Source of the DNA: Rhabdophis nuchalis
Lineage: Eukaryota; Chordata; Lepidosauria; Squamata; Natricidae
NCBI GenBank assembly: GCA_039707465.1
Contig: CM077645.1
Location: 160,277,003 to 160,341,002 of the forward strand
Direction of reading: 5' to 3'
Length of the DNA: 64,000 nt
A model generated the notes under the pieces. It did no database searches. It was not told the origin of the DNA and was given only the letters and a program-made list of their open reading frames with translations. A program made the translations under genes and the position numbers. Below are positions 22,116 through 35,599 of the stretch, piece after piece; position 1 is the stretch's first letter; each line of letters begins with the position of its first letter.

Positions 22116-23669
22116 CAGGAAGGAGCCTACCTAAGGAAAGGACTGCAGGATCTTTTTTTTTCCCTCTCCCCTCCTCCTTACTTTTTCCCACAGGAAGAAG
22201 GTGGCAACTAGAGCTGTCTTTCTTCTTGCGAGACAGAGTGCAAAGACCGGCCCTTCTCCTGAAAGCTGTCATTCTTCACAAGAACAATCTGTGTCTCCCT
22301 CAGCAATAGGCATCTGGAAAGCAAGATATCATTTACAGCAGCCCATGTCAGAGATATTAATTAAATACCTGATGGCCACCCAGAAAAGTTAATGAGCGTA
22401 GATTTCGCAACATCCCAACTCATAGAAACACCACACTTAACCCTTTAGTGTCCATTTCATCCTAGTTTCAGGTGTGTGTGTATGGGGGAGGGGGGATTGA
22501 ATGACAGATGGTGTCAGGAACCAGATGAAACAATAATATCTGAAGGGATTTTGGGGGCCACCTGAAGAGATTTTGCTCTGAGACACACACTGGGAACGAC
22601 CTGCAGACTAGCTTGTGATAGACTTAAATATGAGTACAATTAGGAACTAGCAGGAAACAACATTCAAAGAGTAAACGTGAAGAATAGTTGCAAGGCTGGA
22701 ATTTTAGATCAGAGTTAGGCACTTGTTTTTAATACGAGCTTGTAGTTTAAGCCTTTGAAGCTTTATGCAAAAGTAATACAGTGTAATTAAAGCAAATGCA
22801 ATCACCTGATATGTAATTTTTGAACCTGGATTGGGTGTGTAAATGAAAAATGCTAATGTTAGTAACAACCTAAACATGCATGTATGGTATGAACATTCAT
22901 GGGGGCTTGTAATCTATGTGGTAAGAAAAGGTAGCTGAGAAGTAGAAGCAGATTTTCAAAGGAATTCCTTGAATTGCAGGATAGTTTCCATGGGCACTTT
23001 GAATCATTCATTACAAATCTATACCTGCTATTTGCTTGAAATCAGAGTTGTTACAATTCTTAAAACCATTTGTATTAGTATTGTATCCACCTACCATTTT
23101 GGGGAGGGAATTCTCCATCTTCTGTTACCAGTTTGGTCTCCAAGACCCTACCATTATTGGAGCAAGACAAATCATGTAAAGCCAGTCATAAAATAGCAGA
23201 TGAAGCTGCACAATCTCTATATAAAATAATGTTTAAAGCCTGGAAAGGAAACAAAATATGACTATCAGTTTCAAAGCAAATTTGGCCACAACCACAGAAA
23301 TATGAATGCCAGGCCAGTCTTCCCAGTAGAAAATTCTTCAAAGGGAACAAAATGCCTAAAACTGCACTTTCCTGATTTATCAGTTAAACAGGTGAAGATG
23401 ACCTTGAACTTGATTCATGGTGACTACAGCCATGCAGTTTTCTTGGCAGTGCTACAGAAATGGGTTGCCCTTGCTCTCTATCAGGAAGTTGTTATTGCAG
23501 TTGCTTTACTTCTCAGTTAAGATGAATGAAACCAGAGCCTTTTGTAAAATGGCGGGATACACTGAGGAAGAAAGTGAGCAGCTTTCTTGAGAATAGAAAA
23601 AGGTTGACAAAGGAAATATAATTCTTGAATCTTTTTTTTTCAAAGCTGTAGAGAACTATATTGAATGCC
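22116..23669. other. Unique spacer
   Basis: No recognised element. Short frames at 22079-22392, 22969-23196 and 23302-23520 have no motif that I can identify. Confidence 0.45.
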
Positions 23670-23676
23670 CATAATT

Positions 23677-23863
23677 CATAGGTGGGCATCACATACTGTA
23701 ACAACCGGTTTGTCCAGAACTGAAAATGTGAGCATGCGCATGGCATCGAAAAATTGGCAATTATATAGGACATGATTGCCCCAGGGTGGGTGGGTGGGCC
23801 CAGTCGTTGGTCGGAACTACTGGTATGCCCAAATCAGTCTGAACTGGCAGCAGTCCACCACTG
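23677..23863. mobile_element. hAT-type non-autonomous element (187 bp)
   Basis: Starts CATAGGTGGGCATCACATAC, ends CAGCAGTCCACCACTG. The flanking octamers CCATAATT and TCATAATT agree at 7 of 8. It includes AACCGGTTTGTCCAGAACTG and GAGCATGCGCATGGC. Confidence 0.8.
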
Positions 23864-24140
23864 TCATAATTATTTTAATAATGTTGCATTTATTGACCGC
23901 TCCCTCTCCCCACAGGGACTCGGGGCGGTGCACAGGGAAAATAAAAGCAATAAATATACAAAATACATACAAATTTAAAACAGATTAAACTTATTCCTGT
24001 GCTAAAATCCCTTAACTAAAAATCCCCACTAAATATATATATACATTTAAAAACCCATAGAGAGAGAGACTACCCTAGGCCGGCCAGGCGGAAAAGATGA
24101 GTCTTCAATTTCAGGCGGAAGGAGCGCCTTTAAATTGTAC
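23864..24140 (-). pseudogene. L2-like LINE 3' UTR fragment
   Basis: The plus strand reads TTTATTGACCGCTCCCTCTC and GGGACTCGGGGCGGTGCACA, the reverse complement of the GC hairpin that ends the L2-like copy at 61545-62055. At 24080-24140 is the reversed end of the coding region (GGCCGGCCAGGCGG, then GTCTTCAATTTC). So this is a minus-strand 3' end. Confidence 0.75.
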
Positions 24141-24602
24141 ATCCATTCAAACTGAATAAGGAACTAAAAGAGGTGTTTTAACATAGGTGAGATAAGATTC
24201 TAATATAAATCCATTTCTGTAATCCTGCCAAAACTGGTAGTTGAATTCCATCAGTACATGATACATGGGAAGCTGCATGTAGGAGGGAAGGAGGATGATA
24301 GCTCAAGAATAAATGATGAGGCTACATTCTTTAACTTATTATAAATTTATCATTATTAAATATTTTGTTCTACAGGATTATTCTATCCAAAGAATTCTGA
24401 CAGCGTGCAGTTTTAAATATAGAGTTGAGTGGCACGATATAAATCCCCTAATATGAGGGAAATATGATCTTCCTTATGTTGATGAATTGCAATTGTAATT
24501 CTCGCTGTTTGCCTTGTGAACTAGGATTAGTGGGATTTGTAGTTTACAAGCATCTAGAAAGCCACATGTTTATGCTTTCAGGTTTCAGCAACCTCTCAAG
24601 AC
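24141..24602. other. Unique spacer
   Basis: No recognised feature. Confidence 0.45.
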
Positions 24603-24610
24603 CCATATTA

Positions 24611-24918
24611 CAGAGATGGTATTCAGCAGGTTCTGACCAGTTCTGGAGAACCGGTAGCAGGAATTTTGAGTAGTCTAGAGAACCAGTAAATACCACCTCT
24701 GACTGGCCCCGCCCCATCTATTCACTGTCTCCCAAGTCCCAGCAGATCAGGAGGAAATGTGGATTTTGCAGTAGCCTTCCCCTGGATTGGGGAGGGAATG
24801 GAGATTTTGCAGTATCCTTCCCCTGCCACACCTACCAAGCGATGTCCACCAAACCATGCCATGCCCACCAAGCTACGCCCACTGAACCAGTAGTAAAAAA
24901 ATTTGAATCCCACCACTG
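24611..24918. mobile_element. hAT-type non-autonomous element (308 bp)
   Basis: Starts CAGAGATGGTATTCAGCAGG, ends TTGAATCCCACCACTG. The flanking octamers CCATATTA and CCATGCTA agree at 6 of 8. It contains tandem partial duplications of a 'gattttgcagtatccttcccctg' segment in the middle and 'ccaccaagc' repeats near the right end. Confidence 0.88.
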
Positions 24919-24926
24919 CCATGCTA

Positions 24927-25718
24927 TTGCCATTTTTTACAGCGCCTCCATTTCCTCCATCCTCCATGCTATCGAAGCTGATGGAGAAGATTGTGCACAG
25001 TTGTGTTCTCCAGCAACTGCTACATAGCTGTTTGGCGACTTATTGTACATGCAGTATTGCTGGAAAATAAGGCAAGTGAAAACGGTGAAGCCTTTTCTCC
25101 AGTTCTTAAACCCGGTTGTTAGGAAGATCATTTCTTTCTGAATAATTCAATTCAAAACATTTTGCTCAAAAAAAAAATGCAATAAATATTAAAGTATCTA
25201 TTATTCATGAAAAGTAATAATAAAAACAATACACACCAAACACTATCCTAAAAGAGACTTACATCTTTCTTAATGTCATCTTATATTTTTTTTCCACTGA
25301 AATAAGACCTACTGAGAACTGTAGTTTCTCTCACAGAAGAGATAATGTCATTCCTAAAATAATGTATATTAAAAAGGCACATACAAGTATTATCTAATCT
25401 CAAAGAAACTTATTTTTCCCAGAACTATTATTTTCTTCATACATAAATGCATGCAAATTTAGTTGCTTAATTAAGTGATTAATCAACCAAACTCACACAA
25501 TTAAGTAGCTAAAATTTATTTAAAGAGGTGGAAGCTCTGCAAATAAGGCTACTCTACTCTTTTTTCTTGGTGTTCTTCAAGAGGTTGGGAATGGTAGTAC
25601 AACATGTGGAAAGCACTCGATCAGAAATGCCTGATTAAATGTACACATTCACATTTTTATTCTGAAAAATAATAATATATTATTAGCATTTTTCAATTGC
25701 CATCTACAAAACCATATT
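24927..25718. other. Unique spacer
   Basis: No recognised feature; AT-rich. Confidence 0.5.
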
Positions 25719-25726
25719 GTATAAAT

Positions 25727-25861
25727 CAGGGGTGTCCAAACTTGGGAATTTTAAGACTTGTGGACTTCAACTCCTAGAATTCCCCAGCCAGCATAGCTGG
25801 CTGGGGAATTCTGGGAGTTGAAGTCCACAAGTCTTAAAGTTCCCAAGTTTGGACACCCCTG
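25727..25861. mobile_element. Fold-back hAT-like element, copy 4 (135 bp)
   Basis: A near-perfect palindrome starting CAGGGGTGTCCAAACTTGGG and ending CCCAAGTTTGGACACCCCTG. The centre CCCCAGCCAGCATAGCTGGC is self-complementary. The exact 8-bp duplication GTATAAAT flanks it (25719-25726 and 25862-25869). Confidence 0.95.
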
Positions 25862-26039
25862 GTATAAATAATCATTCCCTTTTAATTCACAGAACAATTG
25901 AGCACCTTTATAGCCTCCAACTCAAGCCACTCAAGTGCCTTTATTTATCTAGAAAATGCATAGGGATGCTGATCTCATATACGTGATTCTGGTCAGTGAA
26001 CAATTAAGAAGAACAAATTGGATTAATTATATAATTAAC

Positions 26040-27240
26040 AAATTCTATAATTTACAGAGCAAAATTCCGGGGGGCGGGGGAGGAGGATAAAACAACCATA
26101 TTTAACAAAAACATCAATAGCATAGCATGGTTCCCGAGAAACATTGAGAACATCTTACATTCCAATCAACCATACAATGAGGTATCTATTCTGTCAGCAC
26201 TAAGGTTAGGTGGTAAAGCTTTATATAAGATGGTAATGCCTTGTATAAGGACAGGAGGGTCAAGGCAAATCTGACCTCAGGGGGATGATGTTCTGGAGAG
26301 CAAGTGCCACAGCAGAAAAGGCTCTTCTCTTAGGTCCTGCCAGAGGGAATTTTTCAGCAGATGGAACATAGAGTTTGTTTCTCCTGCTGGATAGATAGAC
26401 ACAATTAGGGAGAGAGAATTATTCCATAAGTAACCCACCCATCCCCCAGCCATAAAGAATTTTGAAGGTCACCATCAATCCTTGAATTACACCTAGAAGC
26501 ATACCGAACCCAATGCAGCTCACAGAGCAGAGATGCCATAACTTCCCACATGATTTTATTTTTCACCAGATGAAGCTTCCAAATACTTTTCCAGGGCAAT
26601 AATTATGGTAATCCAATCAGGAGGTGACTATGGGATGAATAACTGGGAGCAGGCCTCCCAATCTGCGAACAGATACAACTGGTGCACAATGCAAAGATGT
26701 GAAGGCTGTCCAACCACAGCTGCCACCTGCTCTTCAAGCAGAAGTCATGAGTCTAGGAGGACCCATGGATTGTTCACAACATGTCTCTGGGGCAATATAA
26801 GTGATAGACGATTTCCCTGAACCAGGAGGTCCAAAAACCCAAAGCCGCTTGGTCTTCCTGGGGGTGAGTTAAAACCTGTGTTCCCTATGCAAACACCCAC
26901 TAAGACAGGACATCCACAGCATCACTTAGATGCCCAGGTCAAGACATATGACTGAATATACATGTGCCCTATAGCACCTCTCAAAGATCCAGACCACATC
27001 ATAGGCCATGATCTGCACCTATCATCTCAATACTGACCAGAACCAGCCTGGAGAAGGGATGTGAACCAGCACAGTACAGAGCCACCCACCTCAACCTCTG
27101 AAGACAATTCAGAAAGATATTATAATTAATGGTATGAGTGGTAAAGAAGAGCAAAGAATCCTTCCTAAAAGGGAAGATTGAAAATTGAAGGAAAAATGTC
27201 CAGTATCACAGCAGCCAGTGATGGCTTTTTGAGGGGAATG
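26040..27240. repeat. Possible ancient dispersed element (unidentified)
   Basis: A mid-GC block with phrases such as GTGCCACAGCAGAAAAGGCT, AGGTCCTGCCAGAGGG and ACACCTAGAAGCATACCGAA, which have the look of a degraded LINE or SINE body seen in many amniotes. I cannot find a second copy in this window. Boundaries are soft and the identity is open. Confidence 0.3.
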
Positions 27241-27459
27241 TGAACCATTGTTTCCTTCAGTGACAATGGAAACACTACTTCTCTCAAGGAAAAATTAATC
27301 ATCACATTATTAAAACATTAAAATCCATACTGGGCAATGACATTTGCACTTCCTCAGGGACTGAATGGCATAAGATAAGCACCCAATTTAAAACAGATTC
27401 TTGTCAGCAACAAAAAAAAGACAGTACACTAATGTTAATGTGAGAACCAGACTCTGGAA

Positions 27460-27592
27460 CAGAGGTATCAAACGCACGGCCTGCAGGCCAGATGTATCAC
27501 GCACTGGCCACGCCCATCCACTTTTAGCGAAGGGGGGAAAGTCATGATACATCACGTGATGATAATTTCATGACATGAGTTTGACACCCATG
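27460..27592. mobile_element. hAT-type short element, 'gtatcaaacgcacggcc' family
   Basis: Starts CAGAGGTATCAAACGCACGG and ends GAGTTTGACACCCATG, with flanking octamers CTCTGGAA and CTCTAGTA (6 of 8). The interior has the inverted phrase CACGTGATGATAATTTCATG. A diverged relative of the 8635 element. Confidence 0.75.
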
Positions 27593-27794
27593 CTCTAGTA
27601 CAAACTCAGATACGTATTTTGCCCTGACATCTATATCAACAGGTTCCAACATAGGTTCCAACAAGTGCATACGTAACATTAGAGATGCTCTGATGTTCTT
27701 CTTCACTTCTTCACATTTTTACTGCCATCATCTACCAGCAGTGTCCCTCTGGGTTCTTTGTAAGCTAATAGAACAAACTTCAGACAAAATGGAC

Positions 27795-29155
27795 AAATGC
27801 AACAAATGAACCCAAGATTTCTGTTGCTAAACAATACAATACAATAGCAGAGTTGGAAGGGACCTTGGAGGTCATCTAGTCCAACTCCCTGCCTAGGCAG
27901 GAAACCCTATACCATTTCAGACAAATGGATGTCCAACATCTTCTTGAAGACTTGCAGTGTTGGGGCATTCACAACTTCTGGAGACAAGCTGTTCCACTGA
28001 TTAATTGTTCTAACTGTCAGGAAATTTCTCCTCAGTTCTAAGTTGCTTCTCTCCTTGATTAGTTTCCACCCATTGCTTCTTGTTCTGCCCTCAGGTGCTT
28101 TGAAGAATAGTTTGACTCCCTCTTCTTTGTTGCAACCCCTGAGATATTGGAACACTGCTATCATGTCTCCCCTAGTCCTTCTTTTTATTAAACTAGACAT
28201 ACCCAGTTCCTGCAACCGTTCTTCATATGTTTTAGTCTCCAGTCCCCTAATCATCTTTGTTGCTCTTCTCTGCACTCTTTCTAGAGTCTTCACATCTTTT
28301 CTACATCGTGGTGTCCAAAACTGAATGCAGTATTACAAGTGTGGCCTTACCAAGGCATTATAAAGTGGTATTAACACTTCATGTGATCTTGATTCTATCC
28401 CTCTGTTTATGCAGCCTAGAACTATGTTGGCTTTTTTGGCAGCTGCTGCACACTGCTGGCTCATATTTAAATGGTTGTCTACTAGGACTCCAAGATCCCT
28501 TTCACAGTTACTGCTATTGAGCAAGGTACCACCTCTACTGTACCTGTACATTTCATTTTTGTTGCCTAAATGTAGAACCTTACTCTTTTTGCCATTGAAT
28601 TTCATTTTATTAGATAGTGCCCAATGTTCGAGTTTGTCAACATCCTTCTGTATCTTAAGCCTATCTTCTGGAGTGTTGGCTATTCCTGCCAGCTTGGTGT
28701 CGTCTGCAAATTTGATGAGTTCCCCATTTATTCCCTTGTCCAAATCATTGATGAAGATGTTGAAGAGTACTGGGCCTAAAAAAGAGCCTTGGGGGACTCC
28801 ACTGCATAGTTCCTTCCATGTAGATGCAGTTCTAAAGATGGTTTTAAAGTGAATTTTGCCCCATTGTAGTACCTTTCTTGCCGCAGTTGTTAAGTGAATC
28901 ACTGTGGTTAAGTTAGTAACACAGTTGTTAAGTGAATCTGGCTTTCTCCTTGACTCCACTTGTCAGAAGATCACATTGCTCTGGGACACTGCAACCATCA
29001 TAAATATGAGTCAGTTGCCAAGTGTCTGGATTTTGATCATGTAACCATGTGGATACTGCAGTGTGAAAATTGGTCATAAGTCACTTTTTCAGTTCCATTG
29101 TAACTTCAAACAGTCACTAAATAAACTGTTGTAAGTCGAGGACTACCTGTATCCA
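27795..29155 (-). mobile_element. 'acttacaac' DNA element, split by CR1
   Basis: 27812-27836 reads AACCCAAGATTTCTGTTGCT, and the element resumes at about 28849 with GAATTTTGCCCCATTGTAGT and several 'gttgttaagtgaatc' repeats. It ends GTTGTAAGTCGAGGACTACC, the reverse complement of the start at 6525. The intervening kilobase is the CR1. The left boundary is uncertain. Confidence 0.65.
27832..28848 (-). pseudogene. CR1 LINE, 5'-truncated, with part of the reverse transcriptase
   Basis: Read on the minus strand, the remnant keeps the reverse transcriptase palm: SGVPQGSFLGPVLFNIFINDL, then the catalytic box FADDT (plus-strand bases about 28697-28710) in LIKFADDTKLAGI. It is followed by the thumb (LEHWALSNKMKFNGKKSKVL, LGVLVDNHLNMSQQCAAAAK). 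A frame change near 28300 leads into LERVQRRATKMIRGLETKTY and the C-terminus ending HLSEMV, stop at about 27907. The short 3' tail is of ATTGT units (plus-strand AACAATACAATACAATAGC). The endonuclease and the N-terminal part of the RT are missing, so it is 5'-truncated. Insertion into the older DNA element gives a clear relative age. Confidence 0.93.
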
Positions 29156-30030
29156 CTGAGTCTTCCCATCTGTGCACATTTGGGGGAGTTTACTTCAAAT
29201 TTTCCTTAGTATTCTTGGGCTTGACAATCGAATGAAAGTGGTACTAATTAATAGGAGAATTGTTTCTGAATTCCATTCTTCTGGATAAAGAAATATTAAA
29301 ATTAGAACCTCAGTGTTATGGGACAGTCTAATCTTCTACCAAACTTTGATTTAGAAAAAAAAATCACATGCATATCAATAAGCACTTTTTAAAGTTTTCT
29401 TTAAGAAAAGTCTCCACTGAGCTTTCATTATTCCATTCTATTTTTTTTTCCTAAGCAAATACTGAGAACTTGATTTGGTTTTCACTTTACTAAAAACAGA
29501 AGTCCCAGTCCTGATTAGGTCGGAGTTATATATTAGTAAAGAATCATGGAAGGTGAGTGACATGTATCATTCTTGCTTAAATCTCAGTGATTGAATAAAC
29601 AAAACAAAAGGAACTGGGCTCTTTGTTATAAACATATGAAAGAAATGTGTTTTTCACTTCTAGCTTCAATCTGAATTGGGACTTTGGGTATATCCCTTAA
29701 ACAGGTGTCTCCTGTCCTTCATAGTAGTACTTAACGTATAGAAAAAGTGATAACAACAGCAAGATTATTAGTGATAATTTTTATGCTACAGTAGATCATA
29801 GAGAATACTGCAGGGGGACTAGCACCATTCTTTAATTACCACTCTTGTTAGATTAAGTAAATTTAGGAGTATTTCAGTTAACTCTGGAAAAGAACAACTG
29901 CTTAGTCTAAAATTAATAGTTTAAGAATCCATAGAACCTTAAAATGGACAATCAAAGAAACGCAGGCTACCTAATAAGCTGCTTTTTAATAGATTTTATC
30001 CCTCAAGTGAGTAGAAGGAGAGAGAAGAGC
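29156..30030. other. Unique AT-rich spacer
   Basis: No recognised element or gene. Confidence 0.5.
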
Positions 30031-30039
30031 TGAGGAGTC

Positions 30040-30290
30040 CCAAATTCAATAATTAATTTCTAGCACTACGGTTTCTCTCTTTTGACTTTTCATTAAAGCT
30101 TAGCCAGGATCGTGGGCCTGTCATTCGAGGAACTTTTCCGTAAAGAAAAAAGGAATTCGCTCCCCACATGGATTTCCCCCCAAGTTTCTCAGGGTCTAAC
30201 CACAATATATACTTGGCATCCATGACAGGGTTGTCAAAAATAATAGCTAAGAAATTCACTGTCTGTCATTCTGAAATAATTATGTATGGG
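30040..30290. other. Candidate conserved non-coding element
   Basis: A TE-free unique block including CCAGGATCGTGGGCCTGTCA, AAAAAAGGAATTCGCTCCCC and TTTCTCAGGGTCTAACCACA. The minus frame at 30053-30259 has no recognisable domain. Purely a candidate. Confidence 0.22.
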
Positions 30291-30419
30291 GCTTTACTTG
30301 CACCCTAGATGGATTATACGTTTCATTGAGAATATATGTATGCAACCTTTAAAAAAAAAGGAGGGGTAATTCATTGAGAGCATCACTAAGATTAGCAGCC
30401 AAATAAAGATGACAGGAAA

Positions 30420-30640
30420 AGAAAAGCATCTGTTGATTGCATGTTAGCCATGTGTAGGTTAGGGGACTTGTCATTCAAACGCTCTTTAATTACAAGATGC
30501 ATTCATGTTTCATTAGACCTTTTATCAGGAATTAATCACTCACTTTAGATATAAAATTCAGGGTTGCAAATAAACTGTGGAAACTGTCCATCAGAAATGA
30601 ACTGGATATCGGTGTTTGTTTTAAAAGAAGCACAGCAAGG
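30420..30640. other. Candidate conserved non-coding element
   Basis: A TE-free block with many homeobox-like ATTA/TAAT sites (GCTCTTTAATTACAAGATGC, AGGAATTAATCACTCAC) and a TGACAG-type site. No frame spans it. The same caution as for the other candidates applies. Confidence 0.27.
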
Positions 30641-31520
30641 ATATCTGCGAATAATTCCTTTACATAATTCGAACTGAGTACTTTTATGGCTCTCTTATCT
30701 ACCAATGCCTAGCAACTGTAATGTAGAAGGATCACAGCCCACTGTAGTCACTGATGTTCTTCAGGTGCACATTTGGAATAGAAATGCAAAACAGGATGTT
30801 CCTGTTCAGTAAATATTATCATTTTTTTTACTCACCCATTAATTAAGGTGCTTAATTGCTGCTGTCAAAAGGCTCTCAAGTTTTTTTTGACTAAGTCGCT
30901 ACACTGTTTTGATAGTTGCTGAAGAGGAAAAAGATGGTATCTACAGGTTTGCCTTATATTTTGGAACAGGATACAGATAGGCAATTGGAGGCCATAAAGA
31001 GTGACACAAGTTATGGGTGAATATGAGGTCTGTTGCTCGTTCATTCTTCTAGGAACGTAAATATGCAGATACTTTTTTTAAAAAAAAAACAAGGTGTAGA
31101 ATGTTCTATGACAGAAAGTTCTCAAAACAGCTTGCAACATTAAATAAAACAGAATCCATAATCGTATATGTAAAAGCAGAAAATGATACAACATAAACTT
31201 CAAAAATAAAATAAAGACAATAAGGGAAAGAGAGAATAAGCAGGCTAAAATAGATCTAGAAGGCTCGGGAACAATATTTAAAGTTCTTATTTGACAATGG
31301 TACAGGAAAAAACTAAAAGAGGCTTTATCTTACTTTCAAACATAACTTTGGTACCAGGCAATCCTTTCTCCAGGGAATGGATTTTACAGCTGTTCTGCCT
31401 CTGTAGAAAGGACTTTCCATTAGTAACCATCTGTTACACCTTACCTGGAGGTGAGGATAATGGGTAAGGATCTCCAGATGAGATTTCAAGGTCTAAATAG
31501 GTACAAATGAAGAAAGGCAT
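30641..31520. other. Unique AT-rich spacer
   Basis: No recognised element. Confidence 0.45.
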
Positions 31521-31563
31521 ATCTATATTTATAAAAGGCAAACCCACTCACTCATCATGAAAT

Positions 31564-31664
31564 CTCCAGAACTGTAAAGCCTGCAACCTTGAAATTTGGC
31601 ATATATGTCTCTCTCGGCTTGAAGAAAGGATTTTTCAAAATGACCATCAGATCATTAGAATGTT

Positions 31665-31719
<55 letters not shown>

Positions 31720-31825
31720 CATAGAAAATTCTAATGATCTGATGGTCATTTTGAAAAATCCTTTCTTCAAGCCGAGAGAGACATATATGCCAAATTTCAA
31801 GGTTGCAGGCTTTACAGTTCTGGAG
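31564..31825. repeat. Perfect 97-bp inverted repeat with AT loop
   Basis: The left arm 31564-31660 (starting CTCCAGAACTGTAAAGCCTG) and the right arm 31729-31825 (ending CAGTTCTGGAG) are exact reverse complements along all 97 bases as I read them. The 68-bp spacer is mostly TA dinucleotides. The overlapping open frames on both strands are created by this symmetry and are not genes. Confidence 0.95.
31668..31718. repeat. (TA)n microsatellite
   Basis: About 25 TA units in the loop of the palindrome. Confidence 0.97.
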
Positions 31826-31965
31826 AAAGTTCTATATATATATATGCATGCTGGTATTGCCATCCTCGGGTGTTTTCCCATGAATATAGCATGGAATTGT
31901 TATTGCAACATTTTGGCAAGATCTCACTTGCCATCTTCAGGAACAAATATATATATATAATTGTT

Positions 31966-32055
31966 TCCACAACACCCTGTTCTGGAATTAAGGGAGGAAG
32001 CACACTGCTTTTCCTTTTCTGTCTTTTGGCTCATCACCAGAGACCATCTAGACAG
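31966..32055. repeat. Inverted copy of the 'gatgagccgaaaggcag' module
   Basis: Reads CACAACACCCTGTTCTGGAA, AAGGGAGGAAGCACACTGC and TTTTGGCTCATCACC: the reverse complement of 32318-32400 and of 14890-14980. Confidence 0.8.
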
Positions 32056-32097
32056 AAAGCCAAGAATTCCGTTGTGTAATTTTTTTATATGTGTGTT

Positions 32098-32566
32098 ACG
32101 TTTTTGAGCTGATCAATAAATAAGTTGGGGAGACTAGAACAGCTAGCCATACCCTTACTGGGATTCGAACCAGGGCTGTATTACATGCCAGACAAGAGCC
32201 TTGCCATTAAGCCAGCTAGGTTCTGTTCTTGTCAGCTGAGACAGGAGGATAGTTATATATAATTGTTTCCACAACACCCTGTTAAGGCCCCAATTAAGGG
32301 AGGAAGCTTGGTTTCTGGTGATGAGCCGAAAGGCAGAAAAGGAAAAGCAGTGTGCTTCGTCCCTTAATTGGGGCCTTAACAGGGTGTTGTGGAAACAATT
32401 GTATATAACTATCCTCCTGTCTCAGCTGACAAGAACAGAACCTAGCTGGCTTAATGGCAAGGCTCTCGCCTGGCATGCAATACAGCCCTGGTTCGAATCC
32501 CAGTAAGGGTATGGCTAGCTGATCTAGTCTCCCCGACTTATTTATTGATCAGCTCAAAAACGTAAC
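32098..32566. repeat. Head-to-head tRNA-SINE composite (about 212-bp arms)
   Basis: The left arm 32098-32309 and right arm 32355-32566 are near-identical inverted copies. Each carries a tRNA-type B box (GGGATTCGAACC on the left, GGTTCGAATCCC on the right), an A-box-like TGGCTTAATGG, then CTGTCTCAGCTGACAAGAAC and the 'aacagggtgttgtgg' phrase. The 45-bp spacer contains GGTGATGAGCCGAAAGGCAG. Differences between arms are few, for example 'tacatgccagac' against 'gcatgccaggcg'. Confidence 0.88.
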
Positions 32567-32638
32567 ATACATACATACATACATACATACATACATACAT
32601 ACATACATACATACATACATTTATACACACACACACAC
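32565..32638. repeat. (CATA)n then (CA)n microsatellite
   Basis: An uninterrupted ACAT run followed by a short ACACAC run. Confidence 0.95.
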
Positions 32639-33118
32639 AATGGGAGCAGCCTAAAGGAGAGAAGAGGATAAGATAGGAGAGCCTCGGTGGGTCAAGCCCG
32701 AGGGAGAGAAAGGAGAGGAGACAATTGATGAGGCCAGACTGAGTAAGAGAAGGGGTAGGGGAGAGGAGACGCTTCTGTGGGGCAAGCCTGAGGGAGAGAA
32801 GGGGAGAGGAGAGGCCAATTGTAACTACTCATTAATTTTCAAGCTTTTATGTAATTTATCAAGCCCAATCACATAGATTTGTAGCGGATCATGGGTATCC
32901 AGCTAGTACATATATAAAACAAATAATACAGACAGAGTTGGAGTCTTCTAAAAATTAAGACCTAGAGACAAATGCAATATATTATTTCAGGTTCCATCTT
33001 GTATAATTCATTGGGGCTCTGAAGTTACTGTTGTGATATCATTCTTCTTATACATGCACAATTCTATTAATACTGATAGTAGGGACAAGCTTTAGTTCAC
33101 AAGACCGAAGATTTATCC

Positions 33119-33330
33119 ATTTATTTATTTACCACTTTTATTACTTTGAAGACAACGAACATCCCTAATACTCCTCCTTCTATTTTGCCACCAAACTTCT
33201 GACATGAGTTGGGTTGAGTGTAAGTGACTGTCCCAAAGTCATCCAGTCAACTATCATGCCCAAGGTGGAACTATTACTCACAGTCTTCTGGCTTCTAACC
33301 TGGTGCCTTAACCATTAGACCTAACTGACA
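33119..33330 (-). repeat. tRNA-like squamate SINE with ATTT tail
   Basis: The plus strand starts with the reversed tail TTTATTTATTTACCACTTTT. It then shows GACTGTCCCAAAGTCATCCA, ACTCACAGTCTTCTGGCTTC and TAACCTGGTGCCTTAACCAT, matching the order seen at 2010-2105 and 47880-48040. Confidence 0.6.
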
Positions 33331-35595
<2,265 letters not shown>

Positions 35596-35599
35596 AATT

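Larger units (their letters stand above)
31522..32906 (+). mobile_element. Helitron-like non-autonomous element
   Basis: The left end is TCTATATTTATAAAAGGCAA, similar to Helitron 5' ends that begin TC and carry a 'taaaaggc' motif. The right end is GGATCATGGGTATCC (short hairpin) followed by AGCTAG. The element would sit between A (31521) and T (32907), the usual Helitron target, with no target duplication. No RepHel protein is encoded. It carries a perfect palindrome (31564-31825), an inverted SINE pair (32098-32566), a CATA run and a duplicated 'gggcaagcc(t/c)gagggagagaa' segment at 32680-32810. The assignment rests on the termini and is probable, not proven. Confidence 0.6.

Noticed and set aside
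31555..31960. Mirror-image frames on both strands with IYIYIY runs
   Set aside because: Created by the perfect inverted repeat and TA loop; the two frames are each other's reflections.
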